Of a DNA stretch of 64,000 bases, positions 45,742 through 55,800 are shown piece by piece. The stretch is from AG2 sp036493735. Its GTDB lineage: Bacteria > Gemmatimonadota > Gemmatimonadetes > Gemmatimonadales > Gemmatimonadaceae. The DNA is taken from the NCBI GenBank assembly GCA_036493735.1, contig DASXPH010000083.1, forward strand, positions 36,438 to 100,437, written 5' to 3'. Both the position numbers and the translations under genes were made by a program. The notes beneath the pieces were generated by a model that saw only the letters and a list, made by a program, of their open reading frames with translations, did no database searches and was not told the DNA's origin. Each line of letters begins with the position of its first letter. The first letter of the stretch is position 1.

Positions 45742-46617
45742 ATGAAGCGTCTTTGGCCCGTGGCCGTTCTCGCTCTGCCGCTCGCTGTTGGCTGTACTTC
45801 GGCCAAGGAAAGAGCCCGCGCCGACAGTGCGCAGGCGCTCGCCACCCAGCAGAAAGTCCTGATGGCCCGGCTCGAGGCGCAGAAGGACTCCCTCGGTAAA
45901 GTCGTCGGCGACGCCGATGATTTCATCGCCAAGGTCGATAGCACCGTCTCGCGGGTTAAAGGGCTCCCAAAGTCCAAACGTCACAAGGACTCGGAAAGCC
46001 CGATCGAGGATCAGATCCAAGCACGAAAGGACATGCTCAAGCGCGTGAACGCGCTCGTGCTGCGCGCGCAGGAGACCTCGAGGGAGCTCGCCGACGCCAA
46101 GAAACGTGAGGAAGATCTCAAGAACGATAATGAGAAGCTGAAGGCGCAGGTCGATGCCGACGCCCTTCGCATCGCCGAGCTGACGTCACAGATCGATCAG
46201 CAGGCGCAGACGATCGCGCAGATGCAGGCGAAGGTCGACACGCTCGACATGGCCGTGAACGAGCTGCGCGCGACGCAGAGCAAGGCGTATTATGTCATTG
46301 GTAATGAAGACGTTCTGATCAAAAAGGGGATCATCGTCAAGGAAGGCGGCGCCAATCTGCTCATCGCTCGCGTGGGCCGCACGCTGGTTCCGGCTCGGAC
46401 CCTGGATCGCGACCAGTTCACGTCAATCGACACGCGACAGGTGCACGAGATCGAGATGCCCGACACGACTCGCCGCTATCAGATCGTCTCGCGGCAGAGC
46501 CTGGATGACGCCGAAGCGCCTCAGCGCGATGGGCCGAACTTCCGTGGCAATCTCAAGATCAAAGATTCGGACAAATTCTGGGCACAGTCGAAATATCTGA
46601 TCATTGTCGAACGCTGA
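45742..46617 (+). CDS. Coiled-coil lipoprotein
   Basis: 291 residues. Lipoprotein signal MKRLWPVAVLALPLAVGC with lipid Cys at 18. Residues about 25-190 are a long coiled coil (KKREEDLKNDNEKLKAQVDADALRIAELTSQID...). A compact C-terminal domain follows: SKAYYVIGNEDVLIKKGIIVKEG near residue 190, which resembles the globular part of similar lipoproteins in Bacteroidota and Gemmatimonadota. Function unknown, probably envelope structure. It is followed at once by a strong terminator, so it is a monocistron. Confidence 0.75.
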   Translation: MKRLWPVAVLALPLAVGCTSAKERARADSAQALATQQKVLMARLEAQKDSLGKVVGDADDFIAKVDSTVSRVKGLPKSKRHKDSESPIEDQIQARKDMLKRVNALVLRAQETSRELADAKKREEDLKNDNEKLKAQVDADALRIAELTSQIDQQAQTIAQMQAKVDTLDMAVNELRATQSKAYYVIGNEDVLIKKGIIVKEGGANLLIARVGRTLVPARTLDRDQFTSIDTRQVHEIEMPDTTRRYQIVSRQSLDDAEAPQRDGPNFRGNLKIKDSDKFWAQSKYLIIVER

Positions 46618-46641
46618 TCGACCCGCTCCCTCGTTATGTTT

Positions 46642-46672
46642 CCGGCCGCCCAAAAGGCGGCCGGACTTTTTT
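46642..46672 (+). terminator. Rho-independent terminator
   Basis: Stem CCGGCCGCC (46642-46650) pairs perfectly with GGCGGCCGG (46656-46664) across a CAAAA loop, followed by ACTTTTTT. It lies 25 bases after the stop of the coiled-coil lipoprotein gene. Confidence 0.92.
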
Positions 46673-46790
46673 CCCCAACTGTTGCTCCAGTGCCACTTCT
46701 GGCGGATTTTGGGCTCTCGCGCTATGGTGTGCGCTGTTTTGGCGTCGGTAACGCCTGTTTCGCGTTCACGAACAATTCCAAGAGGGAAAC

Positions 46791-48179
46791 ATGATGAAAC
46801 GGAGTCGTGCGCTCCGGACGTGCGGGGCGCTCTCCATCCTTATCGTCGCGGCCGCTTGTGGCGACGAGGTCACCACGAAGCCGGCGGTGCGAAATTTCGC
46901 TCCGACCATGTCGCGTGACGCGACGCCCGTCAGCGGGCGGCACGTGTTTGCGCTGAATGGGAGCATTCCAGCCGACTTCGCTAGCCGCGTGGCAGCCGCC
47001 GGCGGCACGGTGGTGAGAATGATTCCGGCAATCAATGTCGTCGTGACGCAGGGCCTCACGGATGCGAGCACGTCGAAGCTGGCGAGCAGCAATGAAGTCG
47101 CTCAGGACGTCGAATCGCAGTGGATTCCTTCCGCGGATTCCTTGCAGTTTTCCACCACCTCGCTTGGTACGCCGGCGGACGCGACTTCGATTCTTCCGCC
47201 GCAGTCGGCGGCCTTCCTCTCGTTGCAGTGGAACATGTTCCAGATCCATGCCCCAGAGGCATGGGCTAACCGCACCGGTATCCCGAGCGTGCGTGTCGCG
47301 ATCCTGGATACGGGCCTCGACCCGGATCACCTCGACCAGCGTGGACTGATCGATCAGGCGAGCAGCATCGCCTTCGTGCCGTCCACCAGTGGGCCGCCGA
47401 CCTGGGCCGACGACAACTTCCACGGAACGCACGTCGGCGGAATCGTTACGTCGAACAACTTCGGCACGGCGGGCGTGGCGCCTAACGTGACGCTGATCGC
47501 CGTGAAGGTCCTCGACGCGACGGGCCAGGGTAGCTTCGGGAACATCATCGCCGGAATCGTCTGGGCGACCGATGTGCACGCGCAGGTGCTCAACATGAGC
47601 CTCGGCGCGGAATTCCCGAAGCAGGCGCATGTCGGGCCGCTCGTCGCGGCGCTGAATCGGGCGATCAATTACGCCAAGAGCAATGGCGTCGTGGTCGTCT
47701 CCTCCGCAGGGAACCACGCGCTCGATCTGCAGCATGCGCATGACTTCATCTCGCTTCCCTGCGAGGCGGGCGTGCAGCTCTGCGTCTCGGCGACCGGTCC
47801 AGGTGACGTTCCGGCGAGCTACACAAACTACGGCACGAATGCGATCAACGTCGCGGCGCCAGGCGGCGACTTCGCTCCGGCGCCTGCGTCGTTCGTTCTG
47901 AGCCTGTGCTCCAGCCACACCACGGTTCCAGCAGTGGTTGCGCTCGGATGCAAGAACCGCGTGACGTATTTGTACGTCATCGGCACCAGCCAGGCAGCCC
48001 CGCACGTATCCGGACTGGCGGCGTTCCTCGACTCGCAGTTCGGAGGACAATTGAATCCCTCACAGATCATCACGCTCATTCAGCGGAATGCGGACGATCT
48101 CGGGAAGCCGGGCGCGGATCCGTTCTTCGGCCAGGGCCGAATCAACGTGTTCAACACTGTCAACACGACGCACCCGTAA
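46791..48179 (+). CDS. Subtilisin-like serine protease (S8), lipoprotein
   Basis: 462 residues with a lipoprotein-type signal (ALSILIVAAAC, Cys at about 23). A short N-terminal propeptide-like part precedes the S8 domain. The catalytic triad is complete: Asp in VAILDTGLD near residue 173, His in NFHGTHVGG near 213, Ser in GTSQAAPHVSG near 399, with oxyanion Asn in SSAGNHA near 305. Extra cysteines (CEAGVQLC, CSSH...GCKN) suggest disulfides. It should degrade proteins at the outer surface or periplasm. GAGGGA lies before the double ATG start. Octamer at 47480. Confidence 0.92.
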   Translation: MMKRSRALRTCGALSILIVAAACGDEVTTKPAVRNFAPTMSRDATPVSGRHVFALNGSIPADFASRVAAAGGTVVRMIPAINVVVTQGLTDASTSKLASSNEVAQDVESQWIPSADSLQFSTTSLGTPADATSILPPQSAAFLSLQWNMFQIHAPEAWANRTGIPSVRVAILDTGLDPDHLDQRGLIDQASSIAFVPSTSGPPTWADDNFHGTHVGGIVTSNNFGTAGVAPNVTLIAVKVLDATGQGSFGNIIAGIVWATDVHAQVLNMSLGAEFPKQAHVGPLVAALNRAINYAKSNGVVVVSSAGNHALDLQHAHDFISLPCEAGVQLCVSATGPGDVPASYTNYGTNAINVAAPGGDFAPAPASFVLSLCSSHTTVPAVVALGCKNRVTYLYVIGTSQAAPHVSGLAAFLDSQFGGQLNPSQIITLIQRNADDLGKPGADPFFGQGRINVFNTVNTTHP

Positions 48180-48180
48180 G

Positions 48181-48295
48181 GGGTCGCGGGTCGCGGGTTG
48201 CGGGTAGAGGGTGGAATAAGGAAGGCCGACGGCAAAGCCGTCGGCCTTATTCCTTTCCGCCACCCTCTGCGCTCCACCCTCGGCCCTCTGCCATT
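48181..48295. terminator. Palindromic spacer with strong terminator core
   Basis: Perfect 12-bp stem AAGGCCGACGGC (48222-48233), AAA loop, GCCGTCGGCCTT (48237-48248), ending ATTCCTTT; it terminates the protease gene that ends at 48179. Outside the stem lie word-repeat arms: GGGTCGCGGGTCGCGGGTTGCGGGTAGAGGGTGG on the left (48181-48214), and CCACCCTCTGCGCTCCACCC- type words on the right, which pair partly. Same architecture as the spacers at 43186 and 45514. Confidence 0.85.
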
Positions 48296-48355
48296 CAAAA
48301 GCAACTTTCAAGCGTTGAGAGCGTAGGTTGCACAGCTTTCCTTCCCGCGCGATCA

Positions 48356-49657
48356 ATGTTCAGCCCCGTCTTTCTCGCTTCCCTCCGCGTTGGCGTCGAT
48401 ACCCTTCGCGCGAATCCATTGCGCACGCTGCTCTCCACACTCGGAATCATCATGGGTGTGGGGGCACTGGTCTCGGTGCTCTCGTTGGGGGACGGGGTCG
48501 AGCACTACGCGCGGCGGCAAATCGAGCGGACCACCGACCTCCAGACCATCGCCGTCAACGCGCAACGGTATCGGGATGTGGACGGTGTCATGGTGGAGAA
48601 CAACAATGTCCCGACCTTCACCGTCGCTGACGCTGATTCCCTTCAGCAAGCCGTCGGCAGCGGGAACGCCGTCGCTCTCGTGGCGCTCGGCGCGAGCCTT
48701 GTAAGGACACGCACGGACACGACGCAGCGTGGCATGCAGGTCATCGGCGCGACGGCGGGGATTCAGTCGGTGCGCAACCTGACCATGGCGCGCGGTCGGT
48801 TCTACACCGAAGACGAGGGAGGCCACGGTGCGGCGGTGGTGGTGTTGTCGCGGCCCGCGGCCAACGCCATCGTTAGGCCGGTCGTGCGCGAGGCGAGCTC
48901 GCGGCGAATTCCGCCGCCGACCGGTCCACTCTCGCCCGAGGCTGCGGCGCTCGTCGGCGACACGCTGTTCTTTCAGGGGAAGCCGCGCGTGGTCGTCGGA
49001 ATCCTTGACGCCGAAGACGATGACCGCCAGCGGCTCGTATACATGCCGGCGGAGGCCGCGTCGGGGGTGAGCGTCGCCGGATTCGCCCCCCGCCCGCCGA
49101 TGCTCCTGGTGAGGGTCGGCCGCGTGGAGGAATCGTCGGCCACGCGCGCGCACATCGAGCAGTGGCTGACGAGGCGCGTCGGCGCATGGCAGGGACGCGT
49201 CGACGTGAGCACGAATCGGTCGCGCGTCGAGCAGGTGGAGCAGGGGATGCTCGTTTTCAAGCTGCTGATGGGCGCGATCACCGGCGTTTCGCTGCTCGTC
49301 GGCGGCATCGGGATCATGAACGTCCTCCTCGCCTCGGTCGTCGAACGGACACGGGAGATCGGCATCCGCAAAGCGACCGGCGCCCAGCAGCGACATATTC
49401 TCGTCCAATTCCTCTGTGAGTCGGTCGCGATCTCCACGGCGGGGAGCCTGTTTGGCGTCGTCCTTGGCCTGGCGACCTCGTACGGAGTCTCGGCGGTGAT
49501 GCGCGTGCGGACGAACGCGCCAGTGTACGCCTGGGTGTCGGCGAGCACGATCGGCGTTGCGGTCTTCGCGTCGGTGCTGGTGGGCCTCGCTTTTGGATTG
49601 TATCCCGCGCTTCGCGCGGCGCGGCTGGCGCCTATCGAGGCAATCCATCGGGAATAG
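48356..49657 (+). CDS. MacB/FtsX-like ABC permease without ATPase partner
   Basis: 433 residues. N-terminal helix after MFSPVFLASLRVGVDTLRANPLRTLLSTLGI, a periplasmic MacB-PCD region of about 230 residues, and three C-terminal helices with the family signature GGIGIMNVLLASVVERTREIGIRKATGA near residue 317. Such permeases need an ATP-binding subunit; none is encoded next to it. Members act in export of lipoproteins, macrolides or peptides. It lies alone, bounded by palindromes on both sides. Octamer at 48871. Confidence 0.87.
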   Translation: MFSPVFLASLRVGVDTLRANPLRTLLSTLGIIMGVGALVSVLSLGDGVEHYARRQIERTTDLQTIAVNAQRYRDVDGVMVENNNVPTFTVADADSLQQAVGSGNAVALVALGASLVRTRTDTTQRGMQVIGATAGIQSVRNLTMARGRFYTEDEGGHGAAVVVLSRPAANAIVRPVVREASSRRIPPPTGPLSPEAAALVGDTLFFQGKPRVVVGILDAEDDDRQRLVYMPAEAASGVSVAGFAPRPPMLLVRVGRVEESSATRAHIEQWLTRRVGAWQGRVDVSTNRSRVEQVEQGMLVFKLLMGAITGVSLLVGGIGIMNVLLASVVERTREIGIRKATGAQQRHILVQFLCESVAISTAGSLFGVVLGLATSYGVSAVMRVRTNAPVYAWVSASTIGVAVFASVLVGLAFGLYPALRAARLAPIEAIHRE

Positions 49658-49660
49658 CGT

Positions 49661-49696
49661 CAGTGATCGGTGGTCGGCACCGTCCACCGATCACTG
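49661..49696. repeat. 13-bp perfect inverted repeat after permease gene
   Basis: CAGTGATCGGTGG (49661-49673) and CCACCGATCACTG (49684-49696) pair perfectly across ten bases, three bases after the permease stop. The words GTGATCGGTGG/CCACCGATCAC are the same as in the spacer at 29941-30061. No T-run follows, so it may not be a classic terminator. Confidence 0.85.
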
Positions 49697-49782
49697 CCCT
49701 GGCGACAAGCCGTACTGGGCGTATGTTGACTCGGTGACGACCTCCACGCCTCACAAGACTCTCATCGCGCGACAGGCTGCCT

Positions 49783-50142
49783 GTGATTAAGCAGACGCTC
49801 ATACGGCGAATTGCTCTCGTCGGTCCGCTCGCCGCCGAGCGACAGGCGGCGCAGACCCGAGGTTTTCCGCTCGATCCGGCGAAGATGCTCCCCGTCGCCG
49901 ACGTGATCCTCCTCGTTGCGGGAAACGATCCCGGCGTGATGCTGTTTCGTTACACCGCGCATGGTGACTTCGGCGGCGACACGTATCACGCGACCGCGGA
50001 CGAAGCGCACGAGCAGGCGAGCGACGAGTATGGCGAAGCGCTCGGGGCATGGCTCGAGGTTCCCGACGACGTGGTGGACGCGCATGCCTTCGCGGTGCAG
50101 TACGCGCACGATCAGTTGAATGATCGCGGCGGCGGCTGGTGA
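49783..50142 (+). CDS. Hypothetical small soluble protein
   Basis: 119 residues from a GTG at 49783, no recognised family. Acidic, no signal or membrane segment, with GNDPGVMLFRYTAHGDFGGDTYHATADEAHEQASDEYGEALGAW at residues 47-90. Codon use matches the neighbours and there is a hairpin immediately after the stop, so it is probably a genuine single gene. Function cannot be stated. Confidence 0.6.
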   Translation: MIKQTLIRRIALVGPLAAERQAAQTRGFPLDPAKMLPVADVILLVAGNDPGVMLFRYTAHGDFGGDTYHATADEAHEQASDEYGEALGAWLEVPDDVVDAHAFAVQYAHDQLNDRGGGW

Positions 50143-50146
50143 CGAT

Positions 50147-50171
50147 GGGCGATGGGCGTCGCCCATCGCCC
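50147..50171. terminator. Hairpin with GTC loop
   Basis: GGGCGATGGGC (50147-50157), GTC loop, GCCCATCGCCC (50161-50171): a perfect 11-bp stem four bases after the preceding stop. It is followed by C-rich CACC/GACC words and a CCACCGTCATCGCCC copy at about 50193-50207 instead of a T-run. It belongs to the same word-repeat palindrome class. Confidence 0.7.
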
Positions 50172-50305
50172 ACCACCGACGACCACTTGTCCCACCGTCA
50201 TCGCCCTTCGTCCCGGCGTGCGTGCATGATCCCGAGTAGCGCCGCATGATACCGCGGTACATGAAGTGCGCGCGACAGCGCGCACTCCCCACTCGAGGAG
50301 AACGC

Positions 50306-50881
50306 ATGACATACCGAACTGTCGTAGTCGCGGCCGCGATCATCGTTGCGGCGCATCCAGGCGCGCTGCGCGCGCAGGACGGAGTACCGAATCGTGACGC
50401 GGCGGTCGAGGTCCGCAAGCAGTTCCTCGCTGACCTCGACACCATGCAGAGCAAGTTCGTCTCGCTCGCGCAGGCTTTTCCCGCCGACAAGTACGCGTGG
50501 CGTCCGGCGCCCGGCGTTCGCTCCGTCGGCGAGGCCTTCATGCACGTCGCCAGCGAATTCTACGTCTATGCACCGCTCGCGTACGGCGCGCAGCGGTCGC
50601 CCGTAATTCCCCGCGGGCAGGACTCGTTCAAGAAGTTCGAATCGATGTCAGCGAAGGACGACGTGCTGAAGCATCTGCAGGATGGCTTCGCCTATGCGAA
50701 GCAGCAGATCAACGGCATGGACGCGTCGCAGCTCACGGGCTCGCGCAAGCTCTTCGGCGGCGACCACAACATCGTCGAGACCTCGTTCGCGATGACCGAC
50801 GATCTGCACGAGCATCTCGGACAGCTGATCGCGTACGCGAGGATGAATGGGGTGACGCCGCCGTGGAGTGCTGGGCGTTGA
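50306..50881 (+). CDS. Secreted DinB-like protein
   Basis: 191 residues with a signal peptide (MTYRTVVVAAAIIVAAHPGALRAQD). The mature part is a DinB/YfiT-like four-helix bundle with AFPADKYAWRPAPGVRSVGEAFMHVASE near residue 56 and LHEHLGQLIAYARMNGVTPPW at the end; the His residues in MHVASE and HEHLGQ are at the usual metal positions. DinB-fold enzymes are metal-dependent thiol transferases, but exported ones are uncharacterised. ATG 50306 has GAGGAG six bases upstream and is preferred to 50246. Confidence 0.85.
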   Translation: MTYRTVVVAAAIIVAAHPGALRAQDGVPNRDAAVEVRKQFLADLDTMQSKFVSLAQAFPADKYAWRPAPGVRSVGEAFMHVASEFYVYAPLAYGAQRSPVIPRGQDSFKKFESMSAKDDVLKHLQDGFAYAKQQINGMDASQLTGSRKLFGGDHNIVETSFAMTDDLHEHLGQLIAYARMNGVTPPWSAGR

Positions 50882-50997
50882 GCGTGGCGCGTGATGCTGG
50901 AACGAAGCGTTGATTTGGTGTGGACGAGTTAAGGCACCCCCGACCATATCAACGTTTCGTTCCATGTTCTAACGCGCCACGCGCCACGCGCCACGCT
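50881..50997. terminator. Large bidirectional hairpin between convergent genes
   Basis: Nested stems: AGCGTGGCGCG (50881-50891) with CGCGCCACGCT (50987-50997), and GGAACGAAGCGTTGAT (50899-50914) with ATCAACGTTTCGTTCC (50948-50963, one G-T pair). The right arm repeats GCGCCAC/CGCGCCA words three times. It lies between the ends of the DinB gene and the lipoprotein gene of the SusCD operon and could stop transcription from both sides. Confidence 0.85.
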
Positions 50998-51002
50998 CCA
51001 CG

Positions 51003-51464
51003 CTACCGCGGCTGTCCCGACCTCCCAATTCCGCCCCCGCCGCCTCCAGTCCCCGCTCCGTGCAACGCCTGACGAGCCGCGATCAGGCCGATGCTCAGGA
51101 TGCTGCTGAACAGCGCGGTGCGCGATGGCGAGAATCCTCGGGCGTCGGCGCTCGTGACGAGTGCGTGTGCGACGGCGATCCGCTCCCCGCGCCAGGGAGT
51201 CTCGTCTCCACTGCGCTGCCTGACGCCGGTCAGCGACAGAACGTACACCGCTCCCGAGTCGGCGACGACGCGGCCAATGACAGCCGACGCCGCCGGCCCG
51301 ATCGTGGACGCGAGGACGACCGCGCCGGAGTCGGTCAACTGAAGCTGCGCGTCACGCCCGAGCAGCGACGTGCCGCGCGGCGGCGCGACATAGCCGTAGC
51401 AGCCGATCGCCGCGAGGCATGCCGCCATGAAGGCGGCATGACCATGCCTAACGGCGCGGCTCAT
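51003..51464 (-). CDS. Small lipoprotein of the SusCD operon
   Basis: 153 residues. Start ATG 51464 overlaps the susD stop (ATGA). Signal with lipobox AAIGC near residue 20, then a beta-rich part (LQLTDSGAVVLASTIGPAASAVIGRVV) and a Gly-rich C-terminus (GAGTGGGGGGIGRSGQPR) after a hydrophobic segment. No family recognised. The tight linkage to SusD suggests it belongs to the same outer-membrane system. Octamer at 51446 falls in the signal peptide as Leu(TTA)-Gly-His... reading in the coding direction. Confidence 0.65.
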   Translation of the reverse strand: MSRAVRHGHAAFMAACLAAIGCYGYVAPPRGTSLLGRDAQLQLTDSGAVVLASTIGPAASAVIGRVVADSGAVYVLSLTGVRQRSGDETPWRGERIAVAHALVTSADARGFSPSRTALFSSILSIGLIAARQALHGAGTGGGGGGIGRSGQPR

Positions 51465-52810
51465 TGGCACGCGCCGGGATCGTTCGTGTTGCGGCGCGTC
51501 GTGATGTTGTCGTTCTGCGTTGCCGGCTGAGGATCGGTCTGCACCAACGTCTGCCCGTAGAGGAAGCGACCTGGGATCACCGACTTGCCGACGGCGGGCG
51601 TCAGGGTCGGCAGGCAGGTTCGCTTGTAGTCGTTCCAGTACTCGGGATTCTGGAAGAGCGCGATGTACTTCTCGGTCATGATGTCGTTCAATGTCGGTGT
51701 CGCGATTGCGGCCTTGCCATAGCGGGAGCGCACGCCGTTCAGCGCCGCCGCCGCATTCGTCACGTCGCCCGTCTGGAAGAGCGCCTCGGCGATGATGAGT
51801 TGATTCTCATCGTATGTTATGATCGGCTGACGGAACGCCGGATCCGACTCGCGCGTGCCGCGGAGCAGCGAGACCGTGTTCACCGGCGTCGTACCGGTCG
51901 TCGCGTCGAAGCCGATGTAGCCACCGCTGGTCGATTGCGCGTAGTACTGTGGGAGGCGTGGGTCGTTCTGCGACTTCATGATCTCGACGAGGCGCGCGCC
52001 GGCGACGAGATCCTGGCCGAAGCCGGACGTTGTCTGGAATTGTTGCCACACATTACGCTCGGCGTTGTTCGACGAGTGCTGCGTGAGCCAGTCGTTGGCT
52101 GGCGCGCTGATTCCGAGCCGCGCCTCGGCGAGCGCCTTCGTGTACTCGCCGGCGCCGAGCTTCTCGACCCGACGCAGATAGAGCCGCGCTTTGAGCATGT
52201 GCGCCGCTTCGGTCCACTTCGTCTTGTCGCCGCCGTAAACGAGATCGACGGAGCCAGGTCCATTGCCGCCGCCGTTCAGATCGGAGATGGCCTTGTCGAG
52301 CAACGCGAGCAGGTCATCATAGATCTGCAACTGCGGATCGAACGCGGCCTCCGTGTTGTTCGAGATTGCTTCACGGTACGGAACATCGCCCCACGTGTCC
52401 GTCGTGAGCATGATGACCATTGTTTCGTGCACCTCGGCGATGCCCTTGTACAACTTGTCACCGGCGGCGTCAGCGCTCGCTTCGACGGCGCGAATGCCGA
52501 GCAAGCCACCGCCGACGTACACGCCCGAGAGCGTGAAGTCGAGCGAGCCGTGCGTGATGCCGTACTCGCCCTCGGTCTGCACGAAGCGACTGTTCACGCC
52601 CGCGCATTGTTGCATCCACATGCACACGAGCATCGGCACATAGCCTTCGTAATACCCAAACGTGTTGGCCTGCACGCCGACAAAAAGCTGGTCGCGCGAC
52701 GCGACGGTTGGATTGTTCGGGTCGGCGACGGCCTTCGGAGAATCCAGGAAGTTGCAGGCCGCCGTCGATGCGAGCAGCAGCGCCGTCGCGATGGTCCAGG
52801 TGCGTCTCAT
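51461..52810 (-). CDS. SusD/RagB-type outer-membrane lipoprotein
   Basis: 449 residues. Lipoprotein signal MRRTWTIATALLLASTAAC (Cys at about 19). SusD TPR-type helical fold is indicated by LTTDTWGDVPYREA near residue 135, KWTEAAHMLKARLYLRR near 201, the C-terminal EKYIALFQNPEYWNDYKRTCLP near 380 and IPGRFLYGQ. SusD proteins are substrate lids on SusC channels and bind oligosaccharides or peptides. No hydrolase is encoded near it, so the nutrient is unknown. It is 15 bases downstream of the susC stop. Confidence 0.92.
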   Translation of the reverse strand: MRRTWTIATALLLASTAACNFLDSPKAVADPNNPTVASRDQLFVGVQANTFGYYEGYVPMLVCMWMQQCAGVNSRFVQTEGEYGITHGSLDFTLSGVYVGGGLLGIRAVEASADAAGDKLYKGIAEVHETMVIMLTTDTWGDVPYREAISNNTEAAFDPQLQIYDDLLALLDKAISDLNGGGNGPGSVDLVYGGDKTKWTEAAHMLKARLYLRRVEKLGAGEYTKALAEARLGISAPANDWLTQHSSNNAERNVWQQFQTTSGFGQDLVAGARLVEIMKSQNDPRLPQYYAQSTSGGYIGFDATTGTTPVNTVSLLRGTRESDPAFRQPIITYDENQLIIAEALFQTGDVTNAAAALNGVRSRYGKAAIATPTLNDIMTEKYIALFQNPEYWNDYKRTCLPTLTPAVGKSVIPGRFLYGQTLVQTDPQPATQNDNITTRRNTNDPGACQ

Positions 52811-52825
52811 GTCCGTTCCCTCGCG

Positions 52826-55800
52826 TTAGCGGTTGAGTCCAACGGTGAACACGAACGAGCGGGTGAGCGGGAGATTGAAGTAGTCGATGCCGCCGAAGCT
52901 GCGCGCGGTGGCGCCGCCAAGGTTCGTCTCCGGGTCGAGCCCTTTGTATTTCGTCCACGTCTTGAGGTTGCGGCCTGCCGCGCGAACGTTGAAGCTCGTT
53001 AGGCCGAGGTAGCGTCCGACCCACGGCGAGTCGAAGGTGTAGGCGATGGAGAGCTCGCGGAGCTTGACGTACCCACCGTCCTCGACGCACGGCTCGTCCA
53101 TGTTCGTGAACGGGCAGGCGGCGAGCCCGCTCGTGCGATACCAGTTCTCACCGATCGGGATCTTCGTGTGCGCGCCCGGGCCAACGACCGCGCCGGGGAA
53201 GAAGTCGGCGTCGCCGAACGCATGCATGTTGCCGGCGCAGTTGGAATTGTTCGGTCCCGTGCACGTGGCGCGATTTCCCGTTTCGGCGTCGGTGCCGTAC
53301 GAGAGCAACGCGCCGCGCGTCCCGTCGATCACGTCACCGCCCTTCTTGACGTCGATGAGACCCGACAGCTCCAGCTTCTTGTATCGGAAGGTGCTGTGGA
53401 GGTTACCCGTCCATCTCGGATTCGGATCGCCGATGATGCGATCCGTTGCGTCCGCGCACGGCATGTCGGGCTGCGTGTTCAGGCACTGGCCGTTGTTGAT
53501 GTAGAGCGCACCCTTCGGCGCGCCGGCGCACACCTGCGCCAGGTTGAGCGCCGGGTAGTCTGCGTAATTCGTGACGCCGCAGCGAATCCAGCCGAGCCCG
53601 CGCATGACACCTAACGGTTGACCGACCATCGCGACGTTCTCGGTGTGTCCGGAGAAATTGTCGATCGGGAGGAACTGCGCGCCGGCGATGGAGACGGCGA
53701 GCGAATGATTGCGTGCCCAGCCCATGCCGATGTCCCAACCATACGTGGTCGTCGTGATCGGCCTGAGGTTGAGCGAGAGCTCGGTGCCGGAGTTGCGGAA
53801 AACACCGGCATTCTTTGCCTCGGAGGAATAACCAGTCGAAGGCGGAGTCGGCGTGATCAGGATGACATCGGACGTCTGCGCGCGATACCACGTCGCGCTG
53901 AAGTCAGCCTTGTCGCCCAGGAAGCCGATATCGAAGCCGCCCTCGAGCTCTTTCGTGCGTTCGGGATTCAGCGCGGTGGCCGGCTTGACGACCGTGGGCA
54001 CCAGACCGCCATTGCTGCTCTGCGTCGGTCCGAGACCAGTACCCTGCGAGATGGTCCCGGTGAGCGCCGTGCCGCTGAACGTCTGCGACGTGAGATACGG
54101 CTGCGGCTCCTGACCCGCTTCGCCATAGGAAATGCGTGCCTTGCCGAACGTCAGGTACGGCACGTTGTGGAGCTGCGTGAACGTCCACGCCGCGCTCCCC
54201 TTCGGGAACCAGCTGCGTCGATTGCCCGTGCCGAACGTCGTCGAACCGTCGTTGCGCAGCGCCGCCGTCAGGTACAGCTGATCGAAGATGTCGAACGTCT
54301 CCTGTCCGAAGTACGACTCGTTATGGATCTCGTACTGGTAGTCCGACGTCGGATCGCGCGCGAGTGTGTTGAGAATGCTGAACGGCTGCGGCGCGATGAG
54401 CCCGCGGCCGACGTCGGAGAACGTGCTGAAGTTTCGCGAGTTCAGATTCTGGCCGGCGGTGAAGGTGCCGGCGAGACGGGTGCCGAGGTGCCAGGTTGCC
54501 GTCCCGGTGAGATTGTGGTCGATCTGGTAGTCGACGACGCGCCCCTCGGTGATGCGCCCACCGAGCGCGGCACCGGTGCAGTCGATCGGGCAGCCCTCGA
54601 GCCGGTTGTCGTTCGTGACGTCGGCGCCGAGCGTGTAGTCGAACTTGAGCCAGCTGTTCGCGACGTACGATGCGTTCACATCGCCCAGCGACCGGTTCGC
54701 CTGCTCGTTGTTCAGCGTCTGATAAAGCGTGAAGAAGGGGTTCGCGAAGATACGATCCTGGCCAACGGTCGAGAGATTGGCGTCGGGCACCATGTAGCTA
54801 CGATGCAGCCCGGTGACCGGATCGAGCCACGGCTTGTTGTTGAACTCCGGGGGAGTCCGGAACAGGCCGAGGAGGAGACCGTTGGTGTTGTTGCCGCGCT
54901 GGGTGAAATCGCCACGAGTATCCGCGTACGAGAAATTCCCGCCAAGCGTGAGACCATCCGTCAGGCGATGAGTTGCGTTGAGCCGGAAGGTCGCGCGATT
55001 GAAGAAGTTGTTGGGTCCAACAAACACGCCCTCATTGCGGTTGTAGTCGCCGGACAGATAGAAGGTCGTCCTTTCGGTGCCGCCGCTCACTGAGAAGACC
55101 TCGTCCATCACGTGTCCCGTCGTGAACGCCTCGCTGGCGTGATCGTAGGTCGGCACGCCGGTGAGCTGGGCCCCCCAGCTACGCGTCACCAGCTGTGACG
55201 TGCCGAACAATCCCTGGCCAAACTGGCGCTGCAGCGGCCACTTCTTCGTGACCTGATCGCCCGACGCCGAGCTCCGGAACGTGTACTTCGTCGCGCCGGA
55301 GTGACCCCGTTTCGTCGTGATGAGAATGACGCCGTTCGCCGCGCGCGATCCGTAGATCGCCGCCGCCGACGCGCCCTTGAGGATCTCGATGTTCTCGATG
55401 TCGTCCGGGTTGAGCGACACGAGGGAATTCGGCGCCGACGTGCCCTCCAACTCTCCGCCGTTCACCTGGCCGGGGAGATTCACCCCCGCGACGTCGATCG
55501 GATTGAAGTTTGTCGTCGAGAAGGTTGTGTTGTTCATCGGCACGCCATCGACGATGAACAACGGCTGGCTGGATCCATTGATGGTGCGCAGGCCACGGAT
55601 CTGAATGGCCGATCCGGCGCCCGGGTCGCCAGACGTCTGCTGCACCTGCACGTTAGGCGCCTTGGCGGCGAGCGCCTGAACGACATTCGCCTCGTTGGAC
55701 TTGACGATGAGGTCGGGCGACACCGAATTGCGAACGTTGCCGAGCTTCTCGACCTCGGTCGACGTCCCCGCGCCCGTGATCACGACTTCGCCGAGCTGCA

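Noticed and set aside
47906..48355. N-terminal extension of the permease gene
   Set aside because: The frame overlaps the protease gene and the terminator hairpin; the membrane protein begins at ATG 48356.
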